The notes: generated from the letters alone by a model not told the origin. Positions 9,740 through 19,089 are shown, counted from the first letter of the stretch. The stretch is DNA of 64,000 bases from Cryomorpha sp963741985 (GCA_963741985.1 CAVUKD010000003.1:248001-312000), one strand, 5' to 3'. A program made the numbers and translations.

Positions 9740-10333
9740 ATGACACCCAAACAACAAGAGCGAATAAAAAATAAAATCAAAAAAGTAAAAGCTGCACTTG
9801 CGGCTGACAAAAAGCACTGGGGCGGAGAATATCACGATGGACAAGGCCTTCGTTACTATCCACCCCAACTATACATAGAACTTAACGACTTCACCGGCGG
9901 ACTGCGTTACTTCAATTGGTTTAACAAAAACTTCTCAGACGATAGCGGTTATCCTGACTTTTTATTCGAGTGGGCAATTATACTTTTCAAAAGCGGCAGG
10001 CTTAAAGAAGCAGAAAGAAAAGCGTTTGAAACATTTCGGAGCAACATCTATTTATTCGACATTTTCTTCGGCAGGCAAGTGACGAGAATTAAAGAATGGG
10101 AAAGCTCAAATCTTCAATCCAGAAATTTTGCAGACACTCAATTTTATTACAACAGCCAACAGGATAATTTAACGGACTTTTCAGCGTGGTTAGAAAACTT
10201 TATCGCAACAGAAAAATTTATTCTTTTAAGCAATAAATATCTTGACATACAAAAACGACTTGAAAATGAGCATGACACCGAAACAAGAGAATATCTCATT
10301 CAATATGCATATCAATTAGAGAATGAACTTTAG
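9740..10333 (+). CDS. Hypothetical protein, TPR-like helical
   Basis: A 197-residue soluble protein with no signal peptide. The start is strongly basic (MTPKQQERIKNKIKKVKAAL). It is followed by a segment rich in aromatic residues (RYYPPQLYIELNDFTGG, then GYPDFLFEWAIILFKSGRL) that reads like a TPR-type helical hairpin with alternating Leu, Ala and Glu. The rest looks helical. I recall similar uncharacterised Bacteroidota proteins described only as tetratricopeptide-like; the function is unknown. The gene opens a run of three same-strand genes (9740-11437) that look AT-rich by eye compared with the flanking housekeeping genes, which would fit an acquired segment. Confidence 0.7.
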   Translation: MTPKQQERIKNKIKKVKAALAADKKHWGGEYHDGQGLRYYPPQLYIELNDFTGGLRYFNWFNKNFSDDSGYPDFLFEWAIILFKSGRLKEAERKAFETFRSNIYLFDIFFGRQVTRIKEWESSNLQSRNFADTQFYYNSQQDNLTDFSAWLENFIATEKFILLSNKYLDIQKRLENEHDTETREYLIQYAYQLENEL

Positions 10334-10362
10334 ACAATAAACAGAAAGAAACACAAGCAACA

Positions 10363-10974
10363 ATGACAAATTACAGAAACAGTTTTGGGACAATTCTAAT
10401 TTTGATTTTACTCTTTTCATGTGGTGGAAAAATAGAAAATAATAGTCCTACCATCAAGGAAACACCTGAAGCACTTCAAGACAACAAACTTGACATTAAA
10501 AGGTACAGCCGTTCTGGAGACCTGACCGAAGAACTCTATCAAGAACTAGTTGAGAAAACGCCTGCTCTTGAAAAACTGGAAGATGAAATCGACGCATATA
10601 AACCTATGCCGAACGATCTTAAAGAAAAGTTTAATCAATATGACCGCAAATCAAATGAGTATTACCATTCTTCAAATTATAATGCAGAAGCAATTTCGGA
10701 CAGTTTGCTTAAATCTAAAATCATGTCGCTGATCAATGCGAGCAATAGAAAATATACGAACAAAACAGCGGAGCTTAATTCATTGATAAATCAAATTTCA
10801 AAAAATGGTGGGACACTTACTGACCACCACTCCGTTTTAAAAATTCTGTTGACACTTCCTATAATTGAAAAATATCAAGACGACAACAAGCCAGACAAAA
10901 AGGAATTTAAAGACGTGATTAACGAGCAAGAAAAATTGATTTTACGAACGGACAGCTTAACACCAAAATACTAA
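10363..10974 (+). CDS. Putative lipoprotein
   Basis: A 203-residue protein with a short N-terminal hydrophobic stretch ending in a lipobox-like LFSC-G-G (Cys at about residue 20), so it is probably a membrane-anchored lipoprotein. The mature part is hydrophilic and predicted to be mainly helical, rich in Lys, Glu and Asn, with no recognised domain. It starts 29 bp after the preceding gene and is followed 22 bp later by a membrane protein gene, so the three are probably cotranscribed. Function unknown. Confidence 0.65.
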   Translation: MTNYRNSFGTILILILLFSCGGKIENNSPTIKETPEALQDNKLDIKRYSRSGDLTEELYQELVEKTPALEKLEDEIDAYKPMPNDLKEKFNQYDRKSNEYYHSSNYNAEAISDSLLKSKIMSLINASNRKYTNKTAELNSLINQISKNGGTLTDHHSVLKILLTLPIIEKYQDDNKPDKKEFKDVINEQEKLILRTDSLTPKY

Positions 10975-10996
10975 ATGACATAATTGCATAGTCGAG

Positions 10997-11437
10997 ATGG
11001 AGTATTCAATTTGCATTTACATGATTTTTGCGCTAATGGACTATCAAGGCGGTATTGACGGTTTCATTGGTATGGCGATATTCCAACCTATTATGGGTGC
11101 CATTTTATCCGTTTTGACGATTTTGGTTTGTTTTCTTCTTGGGCTTCCTATCCGGTTGATCCGTAAAGTAAGAGTTTGGTGGTCGCGACGCTTTTACATT
11201 GCGATAGGTTTGACTTTCGTTGGGCTGATTTTGCTTGGATTATCGTTCATGCATCACTTTATGCAAGTGGCGACCATATTAAGAGATGGTATTGAAATAA
11301 CAAAATCAATTCCAAACGGCGGTCTTGTCATTTCAGGCTGGTTTTTAACTGCCTTTTGTATACTTCACACTTTTCCACCGGAAGGGATGAAAATAAAAGT
11401 ACAACAACTTTTGACGAAAGTAACGGGAATAAAATAA
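10997..11437 (+). CDS. Small integral membrane protein
   Basis: 146 residues with about three transmembrane segments: roughly 21-53 (GFIGMAIFQPIMGAILSVL and onward), 66-88 (FYIAIGLTFVGLILLGLSF) and 105-125 (GGLVISGWFLTAFCILHTF), separated by a basic loop (IRLIRKVRVWWSRR). The C-terminus is amphipathic and basic. No family is recognised. It ends 12 bp from the convergent PKD-protein gene, leaving almost no room for a terminator. It is the last member of the 9740-11437 run. Confidence 0.6.
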   Translation: MEYSICIYMIFALMDYQGGIDGFIGMAIFQPIMGAILSVLTILVCFLLGLPIRLIRKVRVWWSRRFYIAIGLTFVGLILLGLSFMHHFMQVATILRDGIEITKSIPNGGLVISGWFLTAFCILHTFPPEGMKIKVQQLLTKVTGIK

Positions 11438-11449
11438 AACGAGGGTGCC

Positions 11450-12868
11450 CTACTCCTTAATCAACTTAACAGTCCTTGAAGCCTTATCCGTTCTCACCTC
11501 TAATAAATAAATTCCGGCAGGAACTTCATTCAGGCTTAAAGTTGGTTTCCGCGTATTCACTTGGGTATTCATCACCGTTTTTCCCGTTATATCCAAAATA
11601 CGGATCGTTCTATCCTGTGCATTTTGAAATTCAATGGTGAATTCACTAATCGCGGGATTTGGATAAATTGAAAAGACATCTCCACTACCCGCTTCATCTA
11701 TTCCAACCGCTGACGAATATTCAACATCCTGACAGTAGTTACTGACGCAATCATTCGAATTTGTAGTTGTCAAACAAACGGAATAGGTTCCGGTAGAATC
11801 GTATTGATGCGTTGGATTTTGATCTGAAGAACTTGCACCATCTCCGAAATCCCATAGCCAGCTCTCAATGGCGGCTCCTGAAGTGCTATCCGCAAATGAA
11901 TAATTTCCGCTGCCATTGCCCGTTACAGAGAAGTTAGTCTCAGGCAGCGGGTGAATAGTAACGTTATAGGCATCCCCATAAGCACAGCCGTCTGCAGTTT
12001 CAACAAAATAAGAAATCCAGTAATTACCCGGCTGAGAATATGAGTAGAATTCTATGCTGACACCCCCTTCTCCATCCTGATTGCCAAAATCAAAAAACTC
12101 TGAAACAATAAAATCATCCATTGAGCTTCCGAGAAAGGCATAACCACCAATTTCAATTTCCTCCCCAACACAAGCGTCTGAAACGGTGCCGACAGCAGCA
12201 AATCCACTTTCACAACCCAGCGGAACATAAATAGAATAAGCAGTAACTGAAGAATCCCATTGAACCTCCCCACTCCCACAGGTCAACACTTTAGGGTAAA
12301 TATCTACATATACATTGTAGCTGTAGCCTCCCGGCAAAGAATCAAAAAGCGGTGTACTTTGCCATCCTCCGAGTGTTCCCAAAGAAATGGAATTAGATTC
12401 TTCCTTTATTTTGTATAAAACCGAGTCGGCATTGGTCGTTACATAAAAATGAATAACTCCTGAGTCTGGGTTGTTGGTTGAATCCGGAAGAACCGTCACC
12501 GAGTTAAAAGTAAGCGTAGGTTGTGCCGGCGGGATGGTTGTGAAATCGTATAAAACGAAATCAGAATTGCTATCTATAATTTTCAATTGATACGTATCCT
12601 GGCAAAGATCCTCGAAGGTCATAATTCCATTCGAAACGGTAAGGAGAGGTGTGGCATTGGCGGCATGTTGGCCCGTTAAACTAAAGCCGTAGGGGCCGGT
12701 ATCTCCGGATACTTCGATGTATATGCTGCCGTACGAATCGGTAGATACTCCGATACTATCGCAATTCATGCAAGTGGGTATCACGAGGGTAGAATCTATG
12801 GTTATCTGTGCCTTTGCGGCAAAGCTAATGGCTAATACCAATGCGGAAAAAAGGATTTTCTTGAGCAT
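11450..12868 (-). CDS. Secreted PKD-domain protein with T9SS sorting domain
   Basis: The start is set at MLKKILFSALVLAISF, three codons inside the longest frame, because it gives a compact signal peptide ending AKAQ. The body holds beta-rich Bacteroidota modules with a cysteine-rich start (PTCMNCDSIGV) and a PKD domain at about residues 310-385, recognised by WLWDFGDGASSSDQNPTHQY. The last ~75 residues form a type A T9SS sorting domain (FSIYPNPAISEFTIEF, ILDITGKTV, GIYLLEVRT, RTVKLIKE). The product is therefore predicted to cross the outer membrane by T9SS and be attached to or released from the surface. PKD domains usually mediate protein or polysaccharide contact. No catalytic domain was seen, so its role is probably adhesive or structural. 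Confidence 0.85.
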   Translation of the reverse strand: MLKKILFSALVLAISFAAKAQITIDSTLVIPTCMNCDSIGVSTDSYGSIYIEVSGDTGPYGFSLTGQHAANATPLLTVSNGIMTFEDLCQDTYQLKIIDSNSDFVLYDFTTIPPAQPTLTFNSVTVLPDSTNNPDSGVIHFYVTTNADSVLYKIKEESNSISLGTLGGWQSTPLFDSLPGGYSYNVYVDIYPKVLTCGSGEVQWDSSVTAYSIYVPLGCESGFAAVGTVSDACVGEEIEIGGYAFLGSSMDDFIVSEFFDFGNQDGEGGVSIEFYSYSQPGNYWISYFVETADGCAYGDAYNVTIHPLPETNFSVTGNGSGNYSFADSTSGAAIESWLWDFGDGASSSDQNPTHQYDSTGTYSVCLTTTNSNDCVSNYCQDVEYSSAVGIDEAGSGDVFSIYPNPAISEFTIEFQNAQDRTIRILDITGKTVMNTQVNTRKPTLSLNEVPAGIYLLEVRTDKASRTVKLIKE

Positions 12869-12931
12869 AAGGGTCAATGTTGGTTACGTTAGTTATAGAC
12901 CCCTTTTTTTTCAATAAGTTGTATAGATCGG

Positions 12932-12947
12932 TTTTGCTTTCGCAAAA
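12932..12947. terminator. Small hairpin between helicase and PKD genes
   Basis: TTTTGC-tttc-GCAAAA forms a 6-bp stem with a 4-base loop, 25 bp downstream of the DEAD-box gene stop and upstream of the PKD gene. The arm is A/T-rich and followed by further A/T runs, so it could act as a weak terminator for the helicase transcript. The stem is short and its function is unproven. Confidence 0.3.
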
Positions 12948-12972
12948 AAACTTTCGCTAAGCAGGTTCCATC

Positions 12973-14109
12973 TCACCCAAAATCCAACTTCTCCGAATCG
13001 ATCATATCCACCCATCGTTTCATTTTCTTTTGGATTACTTTAAAGTGATGTTTATCCTCTTCGGAAACAAACGTAATGGCCTCGCCTGGGTTTTCGGCGC
13101 GGCCGGTGCGGCCTACGCGGTGTATGAAATCTTTCGGCGACCGGGGCAGTTCGTAATTAATGACATGCGGCAAAAAAGCGATGTCTATTCCGCGTGAAAG
13201 CAGATCGGTTGCCACCAATACGCGCAACTTTCCGTTTGAAAATTTGGTAAGCGAATCCGTCCTACTCCCCTGACTTCGCTTGCTGTGTATAGCTGCGGCA
13301 TCGATACCGTTGGTGCGCAATTTTTTGGCGACAGCATCTGCCTGAAATACCGACGATGTAAATACCAAAACCTGCTTCCAGTCATTGCTCGTGATAAGAT
13401 GGCGCAGCAGTGGCCCCTTCTTTTCGGCAGAAACAAAATAGCCGGTTTGGTTAATCAATTCTACTATCACCTTTTCGGCTTCGACCTTTACCACTTCGGG
13501 ATTTTGCAGCAGCATGGCTTTTATCGCATCTACTTCCGGGCTGAGCGTTGCCGAAAACAAAAGATTCTGTCGCCGCGAAGGCAGCAGCGCAAAAATCTGA
13601 TCCATCTCCTTTTTGAATCCCAAGTTGAGCATCTTGTCTGCTTCATCCAATACCAGTGTGGTGAGATCTTCAAAATGAACCGCATTCGATTCATGGAGCT
13701 CAAGCAAACGCCCGGGAGTTGCCACCAAAACATTCAAATGCTGCATACCCATCATCTGCGGATTTATGGACACACCGCCGTGTACCGCCATCGATTTAAA
13801 TCGAAAGGGTACCTCTTGAGAAAATGAACGAAATACTTCTTCAACCTGTTTGGCCAACTCACGCGTGGGAACCAATACCAAAACATTGATATGCCTGTTT
13901 CTGGTGTTGGTATTGCCTTTTAGATTTTGAATAATCGGCAAGGCATATGCGGCAGTTTTTCCCGAACCTGTTGGCGCCAAACCCAAGAGATCTTTACCCT
14001 GCAAAATGGCGGGTACGGCCTTCTGTTGGATTTGGGTCGGGACTTTATAGGCCTGCCCCGCAATGGATCTTAATAGGTATGGAGCTAAGCCCAAGGATTG
14101 AAACGACAT
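12973..14109 (-). CDS. DEAD-box ATP-dependent RNA helicase
   Basis: A 378-residue two-domain helicase of the RhlE-like bacterial group, acting in RNA unwinding for ribosome assembly, RNA decay or cold adaptation. All diagnostic motifs are visible: Q motif region YKVPTQIQQKAVP (~21-33), motif I APTGSGKT (45-52), Ia PTRELA (81-86), GG, TPGR (~131-134), II DEAD (155-158), III SAT (186-188), and motif VI HRVGRTGR (330-337). The protein ends ~40 residues after motif VI, so it lacks the long basic C-terminal extension often found in RhlE proteins. It stands alone with a ~400-bp gap upstream. The exact paralog assignment is not certain from sequence alone. Confidence 0.93.
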   Translation of the reverse strand: MSFQSLGLAPYLLRSIAGQAYKVPTQIQQKAVPAILQGKDLLGLAPTGSGKTAAYALPIIQNLKGNTNTRNRHINVLVLVPTRELAKQVEEVFRSFSQEVPFRFKSMAVHGGVSINPQMMGMQHLNVLVATPGRLLELHESNAVHFEDLTTLVLDEADKMLNLGFKKEMDQIFALLPSRRQNLLFSATLSPEVDAIKAMLLQNPEVVKVEAEKVIVELINQTGYFVSAEKKGPLLRHLITSNDWKQVLVFTSSVFQADAVAKKLRTNGIDAAAIHSKRSQGSRTDSLTKFSNGKLRVLVATDLLSRGIDIAFLPHVINYELPRSPKDFIHRVGRTGRAENPGEAITFVSEEDKHHFKVIQKKMKRWVDMIDSEKLDFG

Positions 14110-14537
14110 AGATATTTAATTTGGAGTGTAAAGGTAGGTTTTTGGAAGAGGATTGGTAATTCCACCGTTGAGAAGTACGTTGGGAAATTTGGTGGAATAG
14201 GCTATATTTGATAACCGGCCCGCAACTTGATAGTTAGCTATAATCCATTTTGAAGGGCTAGTAATGCCGTTTATACGGATGTGAGACGCAAGAATCCAAC
14301 ACTGCGCAGACCAATAAACGGCTATGAAATTGGAAAATTTACCTGATAGACTAATTTCAATAGAAAAGAAAAACCGATAGATTTAGAAGCGCTTAATCAA
14401 CATTTGCTAAATAGAATGCACGACATAAAGAAGTATAATTTCTTCCAAAATGAACTTTTAGCACCTGAAAACGATTAGATGGATACGTTTCTCAATGAGA
14501 CTTTTAAACCAAAAGAATTCCGAACATCAACCAGATT
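14110..14537. other. Gap with a possible decayed short ORF
   Basis: This is the 428-bp space between the divergent helicase and FNT-transporter genes. Only one coding trace is visible. ATG 14324 reads MKLENLPDRLISIEKKNR then stops; in another frame, from just after that point to TAG 14476-14478, the text continues PIDLEALNQHLLNRMHDIKK and ends NELLAPEND. The join (EKKNR then PIDLEALNQHLL) reads like one small protein split by a frameshift. No family is recognised and the signal is weak. No promoter box stands out for either flanking gene. Confidence 0.3.
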
Positions 14538-15410
14538 ATGAAACAGGAAGATAAAGCGCACGATGAGCACCAAAAGGATCAGGAGGAGCACCAGAAGGAT
14601 TTAGAAAAGAAATCGAATGAGGTTGAAGAATCCAAAGGATATTCAGAAATCCTTAGCAGCGTAGTTAACGAAGGAGAGCAGATATTTAAAATTAAGAAGC
14701 GAGCGATGTTTTTAAGTTCTTGCATTGCAGGTCTTGAAATCGGCTTTAGCTATGTGCTAATTTGTACGCTCTACTCTTTACTCGATGGGAAATTTTCTGA
14801 GGTTGTTATATATAAAATGTTTGGAATCGTCTATCCATTGGGATTTATCCTCGTTATTTTAGGAAAATCTGCACTTTTTACGGAACAGACTTCCGTATTA
14901 GCATTGCCTGTACTCAATCGTCAAAGAACCGTTCTTGCGCTCCTAAAAGTTTGGGGAGTAGTTATTCTAGGGAATATTATTGGGGGTATCGTTTTCGTGT
15001 TTTCTATCGGGTCATTAGCCTCGCACCTCGGTGTTTTCGATCACCAGACGATGGTAAAGCTCGGAGTCCACGTTTTCGATTACGGTTATTGGATACTTTT
15101 AGGAAGCAGTATTTTTGCCGGTTGGCTAATGGGTCTGCTTACTTGGCTTCTCAATAGCACCATGGATGTCCTTACCCGAATTTTGATTATAACGCTTATT
15201 ACCGGAACCATCGGTTTTGTTGGCTTTCATCACAGTATAGTCGGAAATATTGAAGTTTTTGGAGCTTATTTGTATTCAGATGCCCTATCTATTACCGACT
15301 ACATTTCATTCTTGTTGCTCACCCTTCTGGGAAATGGAATTGGCGGAGCTATCGTTGTGGGTCTTTTCAGATACAGGATTTTTGCATCGAATTATGCATC
15401 CAACAAATAG
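14538..15410 (+). CDS. Formate/nitrite transporter (FNT) family channel
   Basis: A 290-residue membrane protein of the FNT/YfdC type. The first ~55 residues are highly charged (KQEDKAHDEHQKDQEEHQKD) and likely cytoplasmic or coiled. Six hydrophobic segments follow. FNT hallmarks are GKSALFTEQTSVLALPVL (the family's LFTE loop after the second segment), WGVVILGNIIGG, and FHHSIVGNIEVFGAYL (half-helix repeat with paired His). Family members are pentameric channels for formate, nitrite, hydrosulfide or acetate/lactate. The long charged N-terminus and the overall pattern are closer to E. coli YfdC, whose substrate is uncertain. The gene stands alone, so no substrate can be inferred from neighbours. 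Confidence 0.85.
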   Translation: MKQEDKAHDEHQKDQEEHQKDLEKKSNEVEESKGYSEILSSVVNEGEQIFKIKKRAMFLSSCIAGLEIGFSYVLICTLYSLLDGKFSEVVIYKMFGIVYPLGFILVILGKSALFTEQTSVLALPVLNRQRTVLALLKVWGVVILGNIIGGIVFVFSIGSLASHLGVFDHQTMVKLGVHVFDYGYWILLGSSIFAGWLMGLLTWLLNSTMDVLTRILIITLITGTIGFVGFHHSIVGNIEVFGAYLYSDALSITDYISFLLLTLLGNGIGGAIVVGLFRYRIFASNYASNK

Positions 15411-15761
15411 AGTAACGTCAAAATTTATCGTTGGAAGTCTATTTTGCCGGAGAGCACCTGTGTACTGAAGATATAAGATGTAATCGCAACTTAGATTTCA
15501 AGAAATTGCACATCCGGAATACGGACCGCGGCGATGCAAATCAAATAAAATAGCTTTAATTGATTTCGACAAATGCTAAATTAATTCTACTCTTACTGAA
15601 ACTATAATAACTGCTTAAAAAGTTAACCTAACATTCACAGACATAAGAATCGAAAGGTTAGCCTGCGAAAGATTAAGCATTACATTTAGCGAATCGAAAT
15701 GTTTGGAAAGCGAATCGGGATGACTCTCGAAACCTAACCAGCTCGGCAAAAAATACAAAGC
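15411..15761. other. Intergenic region, no gene seen
   Basis: 351 bp between the FNT and decarboxylase genes. It contains only scattered short echoes: aacctaac near 15625, ggttagcc near 15656 and aacctaacc near 15731 could form competing weak stems, and gcgaatcg occurs twice within 15680-15720. There is no convincing ORF, RNA gene or consensus -7 box. Confidence 0.4.
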
Positions 15762-17261
15762 ATGAAAAATCGGGAAAACCCAATAGAAATTGGCAAAACA
15801 GAATTCAAAAAAATAGGATATCAATTAGTGGACAGCATTGCTGAATTCTTCGACACCATAGATCAAAGGCCGGTTACCACTACCAAGAAAGCCAGCGAAT
15901 TGCAAAAAGAATTGGGAGATCGATCCCTTCCCGAAAATGGCACAGATTCAGCCAAACTATTGGCAAAAACAACCGATCTCTTATTCACAAATTCATTATT
16001 CAACGGTCATCCCAAATTCTTCGGCTATATCACTTCTTCGCCGGCTCCAATGGGAATCTTGTCCGATTTATTAGCATCGGCAGTAAACCCAAATGTGGGA
16101 GCAAATATCTTGAGCCCGATGGCCACCGAAATCGAAAAACAAACGATTAAGTGGTTGGCCCAATTTATCGGTGTATCGGCCGATTGCGGAGGTATTTTGG
16201 TAAGCGGAGGCAATATGGCAAACTTCACGGCATTTCTCGCTGCGCGAACGGCCAGAGCACCAAAAAGTATTAAAGAATTTGGTATTTCCGGAAGTTCCGA
16301 AAAGATGACCGTCTACTGCGCAAAATCAACCCATACTTGGATTGACAAAGCTGCTGTCCTATTTGGTCTTGGAAGCAACTCCATACGCTGGATTGCCACC
16401 ACTGCTTCCAATCAAATTGATGAAAAGATACTGGAACAAGCCATAGTGCAGGACCACCGAAATGGGTTTAAACCTTTCCTGGTCATCGGTACTGCAGGCG
16501 ATGTGAGCACAGGGGCAGTCGATAATCTGAAAAACCTTTCGATGATATCCAGGAAATACAATTTGTGGTTTCATATCGATGGTGCTTACGGTATTCCGGC
16601 AGCAGTAATTCCTTCGCTAAAAAGCATGTTCGATGGAATTTCAGAAGCAGATTCTATTGCCATTGATCCCCATAAGTGGCTGTATAGTCCGCTTGAAGCA
16701 GGATGTACCCTTGTGAAAAATCCACAACACCTAATCGACACGTTCAGCTCACATCCCGAATATTACAACTTTACCACCAACAGGGGTGAAACAACTCAAA
16801 ATTATTATGAATTCGGGATGCAAAACTCCCGCGGATTCCGGGCTTTAAAAGTATGGATGACCTTGCAACAAGTGGGAAGAAAGGGATATGAAAAATTAAT
16901 AAATGAAGATATTGAATTGTCCAAAATACTGTTTCAATTAGCGGAAAAGCACGAAGAATTAGAAGCTGTAACCCACAATTTGAGCATCACCACATTTAGA
17001 TATATTCCGAGAGATATTAAAAGTAGTGGGGAAGAAAAATACAACTATATGAACTCCCTGAATGAAGCTCTGCTCAATGATCTGCAAACTGGAGGTGAAG
17101 TCTTTTTGTCCAATGCCGTGGTAAATGGTAAATATTGCCTGAGAGTATGTATTGTGAATTTCAGGACTTCAAAAAAGGATATTGAAGAAATGGTGGAAAT
17201 AATTGTCAAAAAAGGAAGAGAGATGCATTCAAAATTATCGGAGACAGAATTGAAAGCGTAA
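15762..17261 (+). CDS. PLP-dependent group II decarboxylase (aromatic-L-amino-acid / glutamate decarboxylase family)
   Basis: A 499-residue cytoplasmic enzyme that decarboxylates an amino acid to an amine with pyridoxal phosphate. Visible family features are the N-terminal substrate region HPKFFGYITSSPAPMGILSD, the cofactor region LVSGGNMANFTAFLAAR, the HIDGAYGIPA segment with the conserved Asp, and the Schiff-base lysine (Lys305) in IDPHKWLYSPLEAG. Length fits the Pyridoxal_deC family (~480-510). The specific substrate (tyrosine, tryptophan, DOPA or another) cannot be read from these motifs. The gene is followed 88 bp later by a glycosyltransferase and no transporter is adjacent. Confidence 0.88.
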   Translation: MKNRENPIEIGKTEFKKIGYQLVDSIAEFFDTIDQRPVTTTKKASELQKELGDRSLPENGTDSAKLLAKTTDLLFTNSLFNGHPKFFGYITSSPAPMGILSDLLASAVNPNVGANILSPMATEIEKQTIKWLAQFIGVSADCGGILVSGGNMANFTAFLAARTARAPKSIKEFGISGSSEKMTVYCAKSTHTWIDKAAVLFGLGSNSIRWIATTASNQIDEKILEQAIVQDHRNGFKPFLVIGTAGDVSTGAVDNLKNLSMISRKYNLWFHIDGAYGIPAAVIPSLKSMFDGISEADSIAIDPHKWLYSPLEAGCTLVKNPQHLIDTFSSHPEYYNFTTNRGETTQNYYEFGMQNSRGFRALKVWMTLQQVGRKGYEKLINEDIELSKILFQLAEKHEELEAVTHNLSITTFRYIPRDIKSSGEEKYNYMNSLNEALLNDLQTGGEVFLSNAVVNGKYCLRVCIVNFRTSKKDIEEMVEIIVKKGREMHSKLSETELKA

Positions 17262-17349
17262 TTTTACAAAAGATCAAGTATTAAATGAACCCTCATAGTC
17301 CGGAAGATAATTTTTATAATTTGCAAAATTCTTGCGACTAAGTCAGCTT

Positions 17350-18420
17350 ATGAAAAAAATCTTAATCGATTTATATAAAATCAAAGATGTATACTCCGGT
17401 TTGGGTCAATTCTCCATGAATTTTGCCAAAGAACTTATGGCAAAACTCCCTGATGAACTTTCCATCGATTTCTTAGTTCCAAAGAATAGGAATGTCCCCT
17501 TTTCAGGAAAAAATATTGAAACCATAAAATCATCCCTTCTCAAGAGGTATATGCCCCGGATGAATAAAGATTATTCCATTTGGCATAGCTTACACCAGTT
17601 TCCATCGTTCTTTCCAAACAAAAACACAGTCTGGATACTCACCATCCACGATCTTAATTTCCTCATTGAAAAAAATGGAATCAAGAGAAATAGATATCGA
17701 CGGCAGCTGCAGAAAAACATCGATCGTGCCGATTACATAACTACGATTTCTAATTTTACGAAAAGTGAAATAGAAAAAAACCTCAATACAAGGCAAAAAG
17801 AAATTCAGGTAATTTACAACGGCGTTCCATCGGGGAGCGATATTGAAAAAATTAAACCATCATTTGCAGATGAAAAAAAATTCTTTTTCTCCATTGGCAT
17901 TTTCAGCAAAAAGAAAAATTTTGAGGTTCTGCTCCCTTTGATGAAACATTTTGAAACCCATCAACTGATTATTGCTGGAAACAATGAAACCGCCTATGGT
18001 AAAGAAATTGAAAACGAAATCAAGCGGTTGAGTTTAGAAGATCGAATTATCCTGCCGGGAAAAATAAGCGATTCCAATAAACAGTGGCTGTATGCGAATT
18101 GCGAAGCACTGTTGTTCCCGTCTTTAGCCGAAGGATTCGGTTTGCCGGCAATTGAAGCCATGTACGAAGGCAAGCCAATCTTCTTGAGCCAAGCGACCTC
18201 CCTTCCTGAAATTGGGGGCACAATGGCTTTCTACTTCGAAAATTTTGATCCGCAATCCATGGCCGATTCTATTCGTTCAAAAATGGAAAAGGTGTATCAG
18301 AACCAAGAGAAATTTGCGGGCGAATCCAAGGCATTCGCGCGCCAATACAATTGGGAAAATTGTATAGATGAATATCTGAAATTATATAAAAAAGCGAAAT
18401 TGGACAGCCGAAATATATAG
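17350..18420 (+). CDS. Glycosyltransferase family 4 (group 1)
   Basis: A retaining GT-B glycosyltransferase of ~356 residues, transferring a sugar from an activated donor to a cell-surface glycan. The start is placed at ATG 17350 (MKKILIDLYKIKD); an upstream TTG at 17332 would add six residues that do not look conserved. The N-terminal Rossmann half has YSGLGQFSMNFAKEL (acceptor-side Gly loop). The C-terminal half has FSIGIFSKKKNFEVLLP, IIAGNNE, and the donor-binding block LFPSLAEGFGLPAIEAMYEG with the E-x7-E pattern typical of GT4. It ends 6 bp before the VanX-like gene, so the two are probably cotranscribed. Confidence 0.85.
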   Translation: MKKILIDLYKIKDVYSGLGQFSMNFAKELMAKLPDELSIDFLVPKNRNVPFSGKNIETIKSSLLKRYMPRMNKDYSIWHSLHQFPSFFPNKNTVWILTIHDLNFLIEKNGIKRNRYRRQLQKNIDRADYITTISNFTKSEIEKNLNTRQKEIQVIYNGVPSGSDIEKIKPSFADEKKFFFSIGIFSKKKNFEVLLPLMKHFETHQLIIAGNNETAYGKEIENEIKRLSLEDRIILPGKISDSNKQWLYANCEALLFPSLAEGFGLPAIEAMYEGKPIFLSQATSLPEIGGTMAFYFENFDPQSMADSIRSKMEKVYQNQEKFAGESKAFARQYNWENCIDEYLKLYKKAKLDSRNI

Positions 18421-18426
18421 TGGATC

Positions 18427-19089
18427 ATGAGCAATTTAAAGAAGTCAATCTTCGCGATTTATACTTTAGTACCCCTGCTACTTCTTCCGGGGTTTGGCCT
18501 GGCACAGCCCGTTGAAAAAGGAGATTTTAAACCGTCCGACCTTGTGGAATTAGTTCATCTGGACTCGACCATACATTTGGACATCAAATATGCCACAACG
18601 AATAATTTTTCCGGCCAGGTGGTTTACACACAGGCAAGAGCGTTTTTGCAAAGACCTGCCGCCGAGGATTTGGTAAAAGTAAATGCAGAACTGAAACCGC
18701 TGGGATATGGACTACTTGTTTTTGACGGCTACCGTCCATGGAGCGTCACCAAATTATTCTGGGATATTACTCCGGATGATAAAAAGCAATTTGTCGCCGA
18801 TCCAAACGAAGGCTCACGTCACAACAGAGGGTGCGCCGTAGACGTAACCCTTTACAATCTCGATACAGGGGAAGAAATAGCGATGACCAGCGATTACGAT
18901 GAAATGACAGTACGCTCCAATCCTTCCTATACCGGCGGCACGGAAGAACAACGCGAAATGAGAGATCTGCTGCGAAGTACAATGGAGGCACATGGTTTCA
19001 CCGTGTATGAATACGAGTGGTGGCATTTCGACTACAATGGTTGGGAGAATTACCGCATTGGGAATATTCCGTTTTTAGAAATTCGATAA
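18427..19089 (+). CDS. D-alanyl-D-alanine dipeptidase (peptidase M15D, VanX/DdpX-like)
   Basis: A 220-residue zinc dipeptidase with an N-terminal signal peptide (LVPLLLLPGFGLAQ), so it acts in the periplasm. It is expected to split D-Ala-D-Ala, for recycling of wall peptides or as nutrient. The zinc site is complete: S-R-H-N-R-G-C-A-V-D (~129-138, SxHxxGxAVD) and E-W-W-H (197-200, ExxWH). An FDGYRPWS motif upstream contributes the substrate arginine. Canonical vancomycin-resistance VanX is cytoplasmic and sits with vanH and vanA; neither is present here and the protein is exported, so a resistance role is not indicated. Confidence 0.88.
   Translation: MSNLKKSIFAIYTLVPLLLLPGFGLAQPVEKGDFKPSDLVELVHLDSTIHLDIKYATTNNFSGQVVYTQARAFLQRPAAEDLVKVNAELKPLGYGLLVFDGYRPWSVTKLFWDITPDDKKQFVADPNEGSRHNRGCAVDVTLYNLDTGEEIAMTSDYDEMTVRSNPSYTGGTEEQREMRDLLRSTMEAHGFTVYEYEWWHFDYNGWENYRIGNIPFLEIR

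Noticed and set aside
18427..19089. Vancomycin-resistance vanX
   Set aside because: The protein has a signal peptide and no vanH/vanA/vanRS neighbours; a wall-recycling or nutritional dipeptidase is more likely.
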